Source of the DNA: Oscillibacter sp. 1-3
GTDB taxonomy: Bacteria > Bacillota > Clostridia > Oscillospirales > Oscillospiraceae
Length of the DNA: 64,000 bases
Direction of reading: 5' to 3'
NCBI RefSeq assembly: GCF_000403435.2
Contig: NZ_KE159707.1
Coordinates: forward strand, 359,607 to 423,606
Positions within the stretch are counted from its first letter, which is position 1, and every line of letters begins with the position of its first letter. Below are positions 16,902 to 25,057 of the stretch, in pieces. The notes below the pieces were generated by a model that saw nothing but the letters and a program-made list of their open reading frames with translations, did no database searches and was not told where the DNA came from. Made by a program: the position numbers and the translations under genes.

Positions 16902-17886
16902 CAAGCCCAGCTTCGTGGTGGACGGCCTGATCCCCACCGGCCTGTCCCTGTTCTGCGGGGCACAGAAAATCGGGAAAAGCTGGCTCATGCTGAAGCTGTG
17001 CCTGTGCGTGTCGGAGGGCAGGCCCCTGTGGGAGCTTCCTACCGCGCCGGGGGACGTGCTGTACCTGTGTTTGGAGGACACCTTTTACCGCATCCAGGAC
17101 AGGTTATTCCGGCTGACAGATGAAGCCAGTGAGCGCCTGCGCTTCGCCGTGGCAAGCTGCAAGCTGACGGACGGGCTGGTGGGCCAGTTAGAGGACTATC
17201 TCAAGGAGCGCCCCGGCACCCGGCTTATCGTCATTGACACGCTACAAAAGGTACGCACCGCGTCCAAGGACAACGCCTATGCCAACGACTACGGGGACAT
17301 ATCGCTGCTCAAGGATTTTGCGGACAGGCACGCCCTGGCGGTGGTGGTCGTCCACCACATCCGCAAGCAGGGGGACAGCGACGTGTTCAACCGGGTATCG
17401 GGGACAACGGGGCTGACCGGCAGCGCCGACGCCACCTTTGTGCTGGAAAAGGAACACCGGGCATCGGACACCGCTTCCCTCTACGCCATCGGCAGGGACA
17501 TCGAGTACCAGGAGTTCACCCTGCGTTTTCGGGATTGCAGTTGGGAGTTGGTGGAACGGAAATCCCAGGAACAGCTTGCGGCGGCGGAGGTGCCGCCTAT
17601 TCTTTTTCGGCTGGTGGCCTTTATGGAGGGGCGGCGGGAGTGGTCGGGGACGGCCACCGAGCTTTTGACGCAGATGGAGGAAACGGACACCGCGCCCAAC
17701 GTCATCACAAAGCTGCTGAACGAGTACCACGCCACCGTCCTGCGCCAGAACAACGTCCGCTATGTGTACCGCCGCACCAAGACGGGGCGGCGCATCGTTC
17801 TTTCGCGGGGTGACGGCGTTGACAGCGGTGACGGCTTATTTGGGATGCCGTCACCGCAGGAAACAACCGTCACCCCCGTCCTGTGA
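16849..17886 (+). CDS. RepA-type AAA/RecA-fold helicase
   Basis: GTG 16849 follows GGGGGAGG. The 345-residue protein has a RecA-like ATPase: Walker A GAQKIGKSW near residue 42, LEDT near 78, Walker B LIVIDTLQKV near 126-135 and VVHHIRKQG (sensor) near 166. It resembles hexameric RepA helicases of RSF1010-type replicons found in IMEs. The C-terminal 100 residues look like a winged-helix domain. It implies a replicating circular intermediate for the outer element. Confidence 0.85.
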   Translation: MKKLKTVDADTLLYQPLDKPSFVVDGLIPTGLSLFCGAQKIGKSWLMLKLCLCVSEGRPLWELPTAPGDVLYLCLEDTFYRIQDRLFRLTDEASERLRFAVASCKLTDGLVGQLEDYLKERPGTRLIVIDTLQKVRTASKDNAYANDYGDISLLKDFADRHALAVVVVHHIRKQGDSDVFNRVSGTTGLTGSADATFVLEKEHRASDTASLYAIGRDIEYQEFTLRFRDCSWELVERKSQEQLAAAEVPPILFRLVAFMEGRREWSGTATELLTQMEETDTAPNVITKLLNEYHATVLRQNNVRYVYRRTKTGRRIVLSRGDGVDSGDGLFGMPSPQETTVTPVL

Positions 17887-17939
17887 CCCGGAGGGTCACG
17901 CGAGGCGCAGCCCCCCCAAAAAGGGAGTCCAGAGGGAAC

Positions 17940-17995
17940 GTCTGGCACACGGCCTTGCTTGCAAGGTGTAGTGTGTTACACCCTGGAAACGCAGC
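17940..17995 (+). other. oriT: oriT of MobV type
   Basis: 17969-17978 reads TAGTGTGTTA, identical to the nick region of the pMV158 MobV family (cut TAGTGTG/TTA). It lies in a hairpin GGTGTA-GTGTGT-TACACC. It is 235 bp upstream of the mobV gene in the 328-bp gene-free interval 17887-18214, exactly where such origins occur. The rest of that interval has G/C-rich inverted repeats and no gene. Confidence 0.85.
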
Positions 17996-18214
17996 CGGAA
18001 AAATCGGAGATTTTTTCGGCCGCAGGGGTGGCGCTTTCCGAGCCGTGGCGCGAGGAAAGACCCGCCCCTGCACCATGCGTTTCCGGGGTGTTCTCCCGTC
18101 AGGGTGACAGCGGCGGGGGGCATCCCAAAATAACCGTCACCGCCGTCACCGCTGTCAACCTGATGGGCGGACGCGCCCCCGGTCTGCCCGCACATTTCGA
18201 TTGGAGGGATGACC

Positions 18215-19180
18215 ATGCCCTATGCGATATTGCGCTTCCAGAAGCGCAAGGCCGGTTCCGTCGCGGCCTGTGAGCGCCACAACGAGCGGAAGAAAGAAGC
18301 GTACAAAAGCAACCCGGATATTGACATGGAGCGTTCCAGGGAGAATTATCATCTTGTGGCCCCGCCCCGGTACACCTACAAAAAGGAGATCAACCGCATG
18401 ACGGCAGCGGCGGGGTGCCGGGTGCGCCGGGACAGTGTGATGCTGGTGGAAACGCTCATCACAGCGTCCCCGGAGTTTATGAACAGTCTACCACCGGCGG
18501 AGCAGAGGGCCTATTTTGCGGCGGCGCTGGATTTTATTTCTGAGCGTGTTGGAAAACAGAATATCATATCCGCCATGGTGCATATGGACGAGACAACGCC
18601 CCATATGCACCTTTGTTTTGTCCCCATCACAAAGGAGGGCAAGCTGTCGGCTAAAACCATGCTGGGCAACCAAAGGAGCCTGTCGGAGTGGCAGACGGCC
18701 TACCATGCCCATATGTCAGCCAGGTGGCCGGAGTTGGAGCGCGGGGAGTCCTCTATGATAACCAGGCGTAAGCACATCCCCACATGGCTGTTCAAGCTGG
18801 GCGGCAGGCTGGACAAGCAGCATGACGAGATCGTAAAGGCCCTGTCCGACATCAACGCCTTTAACGCCGGGAAGAAGCGGGACAAGGCGCTGGCGCTGCT
18901 GTCCGCATGGCTGCCTGACATGGAGCGGTTTTCACGGGAAATCCAGAAGCAGAGCGATTATATCAACAGCCTGAAACAGCGGGTCAGCCAGTCGGAGCAG
19001 TACGCCGACCATCTGCGGGATGGGTGCTATGCGGAGGAATTAAAGGTGCAGGAGGCCAACAAGCGTATTTTTGAGTTGCAGCGCACCAATCAGCAGTTGG
19101 AACGGCTGGTGAAGCTGATACCGCCCGAAGTGCTGGCGGAACTGCAAAAAAGCGGCAGGGATAGGCCGCGAGGGAGGTAA
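18215..19180 (+). CDS. mobV: MobV-family relaxase (Pre/Mob)
   Basis: ATG 18215 (MPYAILRFQKRK) has GGAGGG six bases ahead, while the ATG at 18209 is too close. 321 residues. The N-terminus carries the Pre/Mob pattern, and the HUH metal and active-site motif appears as H123-MDETTP-H130-M-H132 (HMDETTPHMHLCFV). A long coiled coil covers about 245-300. It nicks the upstream oriT, so the element can be mobilized by a helper conjugation system, such as a working copy of the ICE it has entered. Confidence 0.9.
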   Translation: MPYAILRFQKRKAGSVAACERHNERKKEAYKSNPDIDMERSRENYHLVAPPRYTYKKEINRMTAAAGCRVRRDSVMLVETLITASPEFMNSLPPAEQRAYFAAALDFISERVGKQNIISAMVHMDETTPHMHLCFVPITKEGKLSAKTMLGNQRSLSEWQTAYHAHMSARWPELERGESSMITRRKHIPTWLFKLGGRLDKQHDEIVKALSDINAFNAGKKRDKALALLSAWLPDMERFSREIQKQSDYINSLKQRVSQSEQYADHLRDGCYAEELKVQEANKRIFELQRTNQQLERLVKLIPPEVLAELQKSGRDRPRGR

Positions 19181-19185
19181 GCACG

Positions 19186-20040
19186 ATGGAAAAGCAGGAA
19201 TTAACTGTGCTGAAAATAGAGGATTTACGCCCATTTCCGGGCAATCCCTTTCATTTGGTGGAGGATGAACAGCTTATGGAGTTATCGGAGAGTATCAAGG
19301 AATTTGGCATGGCCGCGCCCATCCTCACCCGGCCCACGGATGACAAAAGCGGCTACGAGGTCATATCGGGACAGCGGCGTGTCCGGGCGGCGGAGTTAGC
19401 GGGGATTGAGAGCGTCCCCGCCTTTGTTCTGCCCATAGACCGTGACCGGGCCATCATCACCCTTGTGGACAGCAACATCCAGCGGGAGAACATTCTCCCG
19501 TCTGAGCAGGCCTTTGCCTACAAGATGAAACTGGACGCCATGAAGCGGCAGGGCTACCGCACCGATCTAACATTGTCCCAAGTTGGTACGAAGTCCCGGA
19601 CGGATGAAATCGTGGCAAAGGGCTTTGGTGTCAGCAAGTCCACGGTACACCGCTTTATCCGTCTGACCGAGTTATTGCCGCCTATTTTGCAGATGGTGGA
19701 CGAGGGCAGGATCGCCCTCACGCCGGGGGCGGAGCTGTCCTTTTTGACCCTGGAGGAACAGGAAAATCTGTTCACCACGATGGAGAGCGAGGATGCCACG
19801 CCCTCGCTGGCCCAGGCCCAGCGCATGAAGAAACTGAGCCAGGCGGGACAGCTTGATATGGACGCCATTTTCGCCATTATGACGGAGGAAAAGGGCAATC
19901 AGAAAGAAACCGTCAAAATCGGCATGGACAAGCTGCGGAAGTATTTCCCCAGGGGGACAACGCCCCAGCAGATGGAGGAAACCATTATCCGGCTTCTGGA
20001 ACGGGAATTGCGGCGCAAGCGGAACCGGGAGAGCCGGTAA
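19186..20040 (+). CDS. ParB/RepB/Spo0J-type protein
   Basis: The 284-residue protein has an N-terminal ParB nuclease-like domain (DLRPFPGNPFHLVEDEQL, then ISGQRRVRAAELAG) and SNIQRENILPSEQAFAYK. A central helix-turn-helix (FGVSKSTVHRFIRLTELLP) follows. No ParA partner is present, so it may regulate or support element replication rather than partition. It begins five bases after mobV. Confidence 0.85.
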   Translation: MEKQELTVLKIEDLRPFPGNPFHLVEDEQLMELSESIKEFGMAAPILTRPTDDKSGYEVISGQRRVRAAELAGIESVPAFVLPIDRDRAIITLVDSNIQRENILPSEQAFAYKMKLDAMKRQGYRTDLTLSQVGTKSRTDEIVAKGFGVSKSTVHRFIRLTELLPPILQMVDEGRIALTPGAELSFLTLEEQENLFTTMESEDATPSLAQAQRMKKLSQAGQLDMDAIFAIMTEEKGNQKETVKIGMDKLRKYFPRGTTPQQMEETIIRLLERELRRKRNRESR

Positions 20041-20057
20041 TTAAAAAGGGTGGTCTG

Positions 20058-20285
20058 ATGATGAAGAATATTGATATAAAAATCACGGAAGAACTCGCCG
20101 TTTTGTCTGTCAGCGGCAGCGGCTACACCAAGGAAATCAACCTGGTATCGTGGAATGGCGCGGAGCCAAAGTACGATATTCGCAGTTGGTCGCCGGGGAG
20201 GGAGAAATGCGGCAAGGGTATTACGCTGACGCAGGCCGAAGTAAAAAATCTCTTTCTTGCCTTGCAAAAAGTATTGTCTGAATGA
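20058..20285 (+). CDS. YdbC/PC4-like ssDNA-binding protein
   Basis: The 75-residue protein matches the small YdbC family related to the PC4 coactivator fold. It has alternating beta strands with EINLVSWNGAEPKYDIR and a C-terminal helix (LTQAEVKNLFLALQKVL). Such proteins bind single-stranded DNA and are common IME passengers. Either of two adjacent ATGs could start it. Confidence 0.7.
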   Translation: MMKNIDIKITEELAVLSVSGSGYTKEINLVSWNGAEPKYDIRSWSPGREKCGKGITLTQAEVKNLFLALQKVLSE

Positions 20286-20293
20286 TGTTTACG

Positions 20294-20321
20294 AGGGGGA
20301 ACGCCTGCGGGCGCTCCCCCT
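20294..20321 (+). terminator. Hairpin between YdbC and next small gene
   Basis: AGGGGGA-CGCC pairs with GGCG-CTCCCCCT around a TGCG loop. There is no T tract, so it may be a processing or partial termination signal. Confidence 0.4.
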
Positions 20322-20348
20322 CTGCGCTTGATGGGAGGATATACGGCT

Positions 20349-20540
20349 ATGGCAAAAAAGGTCACACGCCCGAAGATAAAGGTACAGCCGGTCTATTCGG
20401 GCGGCGCGGATATGCGGGAGGTATTCATCTCCCTGCTGGTGGACGCTGTGCGGCGGGGAAAATGCCCTGTTCGCACCTTTGAGAATTTGAAAGAACCGCA
20501 ATACAATAAGGGCAGAAATCAGGAAAAGGAGGTCATCTGA
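20349..20540 (+). CDS. Small hypothetical protein upstream of recombinase (63 aa)
   Basis: ATG 20349 is preceded by GGGAGG. The protein has a basic N-terminus (MAKKVTRPKIKVQ) and one helical segment (REVFISLLVDAVRRG). Its stop is adjacent to the recombinase ATG, with AAAGGAGG inside its last codons. Probably a recombination-directionality or regulatory helper by position, but no family was recognised. Confidence 0.6.
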   Translation: MAKKVTRPKIKVQPVYSGGADMREVFISLLVDAVRRGKCPVRTFENLKEPQYNKGRNQEKEVI

Positions 20541-20710
20541 ATGGGTGTTTTACGGACAGCCCTCTACTGCCGCCTGTCGAAAGACGACATGGCCCAAGGG
20601 GACAGCGAGAGCATTAAAACGCAAAAGGCCATGCTGACCCAATACGCCAGGGAGCATAATTTTTTGGTGGTAGAGGTCTATGTGGACGATGGATGGAGCG
20701 GCCTTAATTT
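20541..20710 (+). pseudogene. Outer element serine recombinase, 5' fragment (interrupted)
   Basis: It begins MGVLRTALYCRLSKDD with catalytic Ser13 and runs 56 codons to WSGLN. The frame then enters the inner element and stops at TAG 20724-20726. The remainder is at 32113-33615. Rejoining at the shared TTT gives codons AAT TTC GAC, reading SGLNFDRPDF, a perfect family match, in a 556-residue enzyme. Confidence 0.9.
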
Positions 20711-20768
20711 TGCTGGGGTAAGATAGCGTAACCACAAAAGATGGTGCGCTGTCTTACCCCAGCATTTT
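20711..20768. terminator. Bidirectional terminator at inner element left end
   Basis: TGCTGGGGTAAGA-AGCG pairs with CGCT-TCTTACCCCAGCA and is followed by TTTTG. It terminates the leftward recombinase gene and would also block transcription entering from the broken outer recombinase. Part of it may be the att arm. Confidence 0.75.
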
Positions 20769-20774
20769 GTATTA

Positions 20775-22451
20775 TCAGACGGCAAAACTCTTGACATCAG
20801 CGCCAATCTGCCGGAAATAGGATATGCTTTCCGTCGGTTCCTCACCGCTGTCCACTTTGCCCACGAAGCTGTAAAAGATTTCGATTTTTCGGGTGTTTGT
20901 TTCCCTGTCCAGCTCATGGACTAAAATGCGGTCGATAAACTCATGGACGCTCTCATAGGTCAGTTCGCTGATCTCCGAGTAGCGGCGCACTAGGGCGACA
21001 AACCGTTTCACATCCGCCCCACGCTCCGCAGCGGTGTCGATCTCTTTCCGCAACTCCGCAGTCCGTTTCGTCAACGCCGCTTTCTCGTCCTCATAGCCGG
21101 AGGTCAGAAGCGCAAACTGCTCATTTGACAAGCGGCCCAGGGCCATGTCCTCATAGAGTTTACGGAACAACAGGTTCAGTTCATCCATCCGGCGTTCTGC
21201 CTTATCCAGTTCTTTCCGCTGCTGGGAAAGGGCCTTTTTCGTGGCCTGCTCCCCGCACTCGGCGGCAGTACGAATAAACTCCTGCTCATGCTCTTTCACA
21301 TAGGCCAAAACCCGCTGTAAATCGGCAAGGACAAGCTCTTTCAGAACGCTTTTGCGGATGTAATGCGTCGTGCAGAGAAAATCGTTTCTGGCCCGGTTGC
21401 GGTAGTTGCCGCAGGTATAAGCGTGTTTCCGCTCCGGCGTTCCAGCTCCCTTTTGGAGATACATTTTGTAGCCGCAGTCCCCGCAGAACAACAGCCCGGA
21501 AAACAAGTCGATTTCCTCGGACTTGGTAGGGCGGTGGCGGGTAGCAATACGCTTTTGAGCAAGGGCAAAGGTTTCTTCATCAATCAGCGGTTCGTGAGTG
21601 TTGGGGAAGAAATACCGCTTGTCCTCTGGATTTTTCCGTGTCTTTTTGGACTTATAGGACACCTTGCAGGTTTTCGCCGTGATGGTATGGCCCAGGTACT
21701 CCTGCCGGGTGAGGATGTCATACAGCGTTTTGTCCGGCCAAGTATACCAGGCGTTAAGCTGGGGGCGAGGAAATTTCTTTCCGCCTTTTCTGCGGTAGCG
21801 CAGTTCGCCAACAGTCAAAACCTCGTTATCCCGCAGCCAGTTCTGGATTTCACACATACGGTCGCCCCGCACATACATGGCGAAAATCTGCTTGACAACA
21901 TGGGCCGTTTCTGGGTCGGGAATAAGATGATTGCGGTCGTTCGGGTCTGCGATATACCCATAGGGAACTTCCCCGTTGACACGCTCTCCCCGCTGGGCCT
22001 TGGCCTGCTTGACAGCCCGGATTTTCTTGGATGTATCGCGGGCGTAAAACTCATTAAACCAATTTCTCAGCGGAGTAAACTCGTTATCTTCCCTTGCCGT
22101 GTCCACACCGTCATTGATAGCGATATAGCGCACATCGTACTCCGGGAAAATGATTTCGATAAGCTCCCCGGTTTTCAGATAATTCCGGCCCAAGCGGGAA
22201 AGGTCTTTTGTTATGACCGTCGCCACATTTCCGGCTTCAACTTCACGCAGCATGGCTTGAAGCCCCTCACGCTCAAAGCTGACCCCAGAAAACCCATCAT
22301 CCACGAAAAAGCGGGTGTTCAGGAAAAAATGTTCATCAGCGTACCGTTGTAAAATCAGCTTTTGATTTTGGATGCTCTCGCTCTCCCCAGCCTGCATATC
22401 CTCTTGGCTCAACCTGCAATAGAGGGCGGTGATTTTGCCTGCCTGCAACAT
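20775..22451 (-). CDS. Large serine recombinase (TnpX-like), intact
   Basis: ATG 22451 has AAAGGAGG at good spacing; the upstream ATG at 22502 lacks this. The 558-residue enzyme has a resolvase domain with catalytic Ser15 (ALYCRLSQED) and VITKDLSRLGRNYLKTG. A recombinase domain, zinc ribbon (CGDCGYKM, then CGNYRNRARNDFLC), coiled coil and C-terminal DUF4368-like region (YSEISELTYESVHEFIDRI) follow. This family (Tn4451 TnpX, Tn5397 TndX) excises and inserts elements as circles. It is presumably responsible for the inner element. Confidence 0.93.
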   Translation of the reverse strand: MLQAGKITALYCRLSQEDMQAGESESIQNQKLILQRYADEHFFLNTRFFVDDGFSGVSFEREGLQAMLREVEAGNVATVITKDLSRLGRNYLKTGELIEIIFPEYDVRYIAINDGVDTAREDNEFTPLRNWFNEFYARDTSKKIRAVKQAKAQRGERVNGEVPYGYIADPNDRNHLIPDPETAHVVKQIFAMYVRGDRMCEIQNWLRDNEVLTVGELRYRRKGGKKFPRPQLNAWYTWPDKTLYDILTRQEYLGHTITAKTCKVSYKSKKTRKNPEDKRYFFPNTHEPLIDEETFALAQKRIATRHRPTKSEEIDLFSGLLFCGDCGYKMYLQKGAGTPERKHAYTCGNYRNRARNDFLCTTHYIRKSVLKELVLADLQRVLAYVKEHEQEFIRTAAECGEQATKKALSQQRKELDKAERRMDELNLLFRKLYEDMALGRLSNEQFALLTSGYEDEKAALTKRTAELRKEIDTAAERGADVKRFVALVRRYSEISELTYESVHEFIDRILVHELDRETNTRKIEIFYSFVGKVDSGEEPTESISYFRQIGADVKSFAV

Positions 22452-22467
22452 GGTAGTCCTCCTTTCC

Positions 22468-22493
22468 GGCGGCAGGCAAGCATGGTTATGTAC
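22468..22493 (-). repeat. Recombinase leader sequence, inverted copy at 32035-32059
   Basis: GGCGGCAGGCAAGCATGGT-ATGTAC here is repeated in opposite orientation near the right end with one base deleted. It lies just upstream of the recombinase ribosome site, so the right-end copy may be a leftover of another recombinase leader or an end-binding site. Confidence 0.6.
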
Positions 22494-22538
22494 TGATGCC
22501 ATTTTACCATAGACCGCCGCCCGTGTCAGCTCAAAAAT

Positions 22539-22706
22539 TCACTGTTTATCAAATATTTTGCTTTGTTCCATGTCCTTTTTGATAAGTTTGCGGATTTTCC
22601 TGTCCAGGCTGTCCGTGGCCCGGTCGCTGGGTGAGGCACAAACAAGATAGGTCGTTTTGCCGATTTGATACTCCGTCAAGGTGACTTCACGCTGATTTTT
22701 CGGCAA
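22539..22706 (-). CDS. TnpW-like transposon protein
   Basis: TTG start at 22706 with AAAGGGGG upstream. 55 residues with pattern TEYQIGKTTYLVCASPS, then DSLDRKIRKLIKK, matching the small TnpW proteins encoded beside TnpX recombinases (Tn4451 group). Function is unknown, possibly assisting excision. It is too short and unusual in start codon for most gene callers. Confidence 0.65.
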   Translation of the reverse strand: MPKNQREVTLTEYQIGKTTYLVCASPSDRATDSLDRKIRKLIKKDMEQSKIFDKQ

Positions 22707-22748
22707 AGGTGTTCCCCCTTTCCAAAACGCAGGACAAGGCCCGCAGGG

Positions 22749-22784
22749 GGGGAGGAACAGGGAAAGGGTAAGCTGTTCCTCCCA
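22749..22784 (-). terminator. Hairpin between HTH gene and tnpW
   Basis: GGAGGAACAG pairs with CTGTTCCTCC (11 bp with flanks) around a 12-nt loop. It is placed to separate regulator and recombinase transcripts. Confidence 0.45.
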
Positions 22785-22797
22785 CCGGGGCCGGTTA

Positions 22798-23034
22798 TCA
22801 GTTCACGCCGAGAATGGCGCGGATTAGTTTGTTTTCCAGACGGCTTTTCATGTACTCGTCCAGGCAGGCGTGGGGACAGCCGCTTTCGTCGTAGACCGTT
22901 CGGGTGCAGAGCTTGCTTATGTAGCCCTCATAGTACCGCAAGACCTGCTCCACGGCATCGGCGTCCCCGGCGCGGGCCGCATCGCTCACCGCCAGCGGCA
23001 GCAGTTCACGGCCTTTGTAGTTACGGCGCTTCAT
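22798..23034 (-). CDS. Tn916 Orf8-like helix-turn-helix protein
   Basis: The 78-residue protein has the HTH_16 layout: GRELLPLAVSDAARAGDADAV, then VLRYYEGYISKLC, and ends RLENKLIRAIL. In Tn916-type elements the equivalent gene pairs with a sigma-like regulator to control excision. It follows the sigma gene by four bases. Confidence 0.82.
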   Translation of the reverse strand: MKRRNYKGRELLPLAVSDAARAGDADAVEQVLRYYEGYISKLCTRTVYDESGCPHACLDEYMKSRLENKLIRAILGVN

Positions 23035-23038
23035 AGTG

Positions 23039-23464
23039 CTAACCTCCTTTCCTCGCTGTCAATTTTGTCCGCAGGACCTTCAGCGATTTTGTTCTGCGCC
23101 GCTGGACGGCACTCCGGGACAGTCCCAGGGCCTCGCCGATCTCGCTGTCCGTCAAGTCCAAAACCAGGCGCAAAATTAAAATGCTTTGCTCCTGCTCCGG
23201 CAGACTGGCAAAGGCGTCGGCCACCTGTTGGCTTCTGATCGGCAGGTCGCAGCCACAGTAAGAGAACACATAGCTGTCGCTGGGGTAGTCGTCAGCCGAA
23301 CACAGCTTGTCCATCGCCGTTTGAGGCAGACGCTCCAACGACGTTTCCCGGCTGGCCCGCCGCTTCATTTCCCGGATATAGTCGATTGCCTCATGCTTCA
23401 ATACGGTCTTGCAAAAGGCATCAAACCTGTACCGTTCGCCATAGTCGCGGGGGTTGGTTTCCAT
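23039..23464 (-). CDS. Tn916 Orf7-like sigma factor
   Basis: ATG 23464 has GGGGGTGAG upstream. 141 residues: an N-terminal region 2-like part (FDAFCKTVLKHEAIDYIREMKRR) and a C-terminal sigma region 4 helix-turn-helix (LTDSEIGEALGLSRSAVQRRRTKSL). It probably activates the element's own recombination genes. It forms an operon with the HTH gene. Confidence 0.85.
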   Translation of the reverse strand: METNPRDYGERYRFDAFCKTVLKHEAIDYIREMKRRASRETSLERLPQTAMDKLCSADDYPSDSYVFSYCGCDLPIRSQQVADAFASLPEQEQSILILRLVLDLTDSEIGEALGLSRSAVQRRRTKSLKVLRTKLTARKGG

Positions 23465-23647
23465 CTTCTCACCCCCTTTCGTTTGGGGATGGTGGTGGTA
23501 CTTTCCCTTTCCGCTAACAGAGCGTTCAGCGGCACAGGTTTTGCGCGCAAAACCGCTTTCCGCAGAGAAAAAATCAAAGAAAAATTTCCGGGCCGCAGGA
23601 AACGACAAAAACCGCCCGGCAGGTCATAGACCCACCGGGCGATTTGC

Positions 23648-23680
23648 ACTGTATAGTTTACTTTATTTGTACTGTATAGT
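23648..23680. promoter_or_regulatory. Paired ACTGTATAGT boxes, putative operator
   Basis: ACTGTATAGT occurs at 23648-23657 and 23671-23680 (23-bp period), about 190 bp upstream of the sigma gene. A TATACT-like -10 overlaps on the minus strand. Likely a regulator binding site controlling the sigma-HTH operon. Confidence 0.5.
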
Positions 23681-23774
23681 ATAATCTCGTGGCCGCAATT
23701 CCCCCAGGCGGGGGACGGGCTTTTTTTGACAAGTCAAGAGCTGTCAGATTGTGTCGAATAGCTGCATATTTCAT
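23658..23774 (-). CDS. Possible 38-residue leader ORF
   Basis: ATG 23774 lies eight bases after CAGGAGG. The peptide begins MKYAAIRHNLTALDLSKKAR and ends inside the paired operator boxes. Short ORFs with hairpins precede cargo and regulators in Tn916-like elements and can act as attenuators. Here this is only a suggestion. Confidence 0.35.
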   Translation of the reverse strand: MKYAAIRHNLTALDLSKKARPPPGGIAATRLYYTVQIK

Positions 23775-23893
23775 GGCGGCTGCCTCCTGTCAGCCGCCGC
23801 ACTTTCCAGCGTTACCGCGTCATTATTTTAGGTGATAAAAGAACGGCGGCTTTGATTTGTAAGCCGTCGTTCGCAAATGAGCGTGATTATAGA

Positions 23894-23940
23894 CTGCTGC
23901 ACGACGGCTTTTTTTCTTTTGCCGTCGTGCGGCAGTTTTT
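23894..23940. terminator. Strong bidirectional terminator after transporter operon
   Basis: GCACGACGGC pairs with GCCGTCGTGC around a T-rich loop, extended by CTGC/GCAG, with T5 on the right. It ends the leftward transporter operon at 23977. Confidence 0.8.
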
Positions 23941-23976
23941 CAAATATTGGCTATATGGCAGTTTTCCAATCTGATA

Positions 23977-24276
23977 TTACTGCAAAAAGTTGAGAACCAG
24001 GGCAAGGGCGACAATCCCCAGCATCATCAGCACCAGCGCCACGCTGATTACTGTGGACATGATATTGACGGCGCTCCGGCTTTCCTCGCTCTTTACGCAG
24101 ATCACGGAGAGCAAGAGGCCCGCCAGCGCAAGGACGATGTTGCAGACCGCCCAAACCATGCGTACTCCATCCGGCAGAGTGATTTTCAGAAACACCGGGA
24201 CAAGGGTTGCCAGCGGCAGCAGACTGACAATCAGCGCCGCCAGACTGAGCTTTTGAAGTTTTTTTGTGACTTCCAT
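23977..24276 (-). CDS. Small three-helix membrane protein of immunity operon
   Basis: 99 residues, with three hydrophobic segments (about 12-30, 40-60 and 70-97) and a short basic N-terminus (MEVTKKLQK). It starts 4 bp after the second permease gene. Position suggests an accessory immunity or transporter subunit. No family recognised. Confidence 0.65.
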   Translation of the reverse strand: MEVTKKLQKLSLAALIVSLLPLATLVPVFLKITLPDGVRMVWAVCNIVLALAGLLLSVICVKSEESRSAVNIMSTVISVALVLMMLGIVALALVLNFLQ

Positions 24277-24280
24277 ACGA

Positions 24281-25045
24281 TTACCTCATTTCCTTTTTTC
24301 CAAATTGTGTGATTGACAGGGCAAGCAGGACAGCGAATACAGCGATTGCACAGGGTAGGAACGGTATCAAATCAAATGCGGCGTCAGAGGTTTCCGCTGT
24401 AAAATCATGCAGGGAGCAGGACACCAGATAGCCGCTGTAACAGTAGGGATAAGCAATCCAGAGCGGTGTGTTGGCAACCAGGATGCCGGGAATAACCAGC
24501 AACAGATTTAGTCCTACGGAAAGCAGAGGTTTTTCAAATAGCACTGTAATCGCCCACATCGTCGCCAAGCAGGGGAGCATCGTCAGAAACAGCCCGACAC
24601 ACCATTTCAAAAGGTAGAGAACAGGTAAAGTTTCTGTAACACCCAGTGTTGAAGTCGCCACCATGCCAGCGACTATGAATACTGCCAGAAAAACGACCAT
24701 CTCCATGAACAGATAGAACATCAGGACGCAAAACTTTGCCAGGGAAAGGGCTTGACCGCTGACTGGCAGGGCCAGCATTTTCAGGATGCCATTGTTCTGT
24801 GTTTCCCGCCCTGCAATCATCACGCAAACCACGATCATGCTGAATGGCAGCAGATAGTAAGCGTAGACCAAGGCGCTCTGAATGAACATAGCGGGCCATG
24901 CGTTGGTGTACTCCGGCGTGAAATACCGGCTTAACGCCGCCACCCCGGAAGCCACTACCAGCAGCGGGGCAATAAAAATCAGCGGAACGATCTTTGAGCG
25001 TTTCACTTTCATAAACTCAATGCCAAGCAAATCTAAAAAGTTCAT
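24281..25045 (-). CDS. LanG-type ABC permease (lantibiotic immunity)
   Basis: 254 residues with six hydrophobic segments, start MNFLDLLGIEFMKVKRSK, typical of MutG/SpaG/NisG-like permeases. With LanE and LanF it would form an exporter that removes lantibiotics from the membrane, giving immunity or resistance. No lantibiotic precursor or modification gene is visible nearby, so it acts as resistance cargo. Confidence 0.82.
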   Translation of the reverse strand: MNFLDLLGIEFMKVKRSKIVPLIFIAPLLVVASGVAALSRYFTPEYTNAWPAMFIQSALVYAYYLLPFSMIVVCVMIAGRETQNNGILKMLALPVSGQALSLAKFCVLMFYLFMEMVVFLAVFIVAGMVATSTLGVTETLPVLYLLKWCVGLFLTMLPCLATMWAITVLFEKPLLSVGLNLLLVIPGILVANTPLWIAYPYCYSGYLVSCSLHDFTAETSDAAFDLIPFLPCAIAVFAVLLALSITQFGKKEMR

Positions 25046-25057
25046 GCGGATCCTCCC

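Larger units (their letters stand above)
23465..23893. other. Regulatory gap between sigma operon and cargo
   Basis: Gene-poor stretch with several hairpins: CGCCCGG/CCGGGCG near 23621-23642, GGCGGCTG/CAGCCGCC near 23775-23798 and AACGGCGGC/GCCGTCGTT near 23843-23872. Apart from the leader ORF no coding sequence is supported. Confidence 0.4.

Noticed and set aside
21363-22352. 329-codon plus-strand ORF opposite the serine recombinase
   Set aside because: Shadow frame; the minus strand encodes an unmistakable recombinase.
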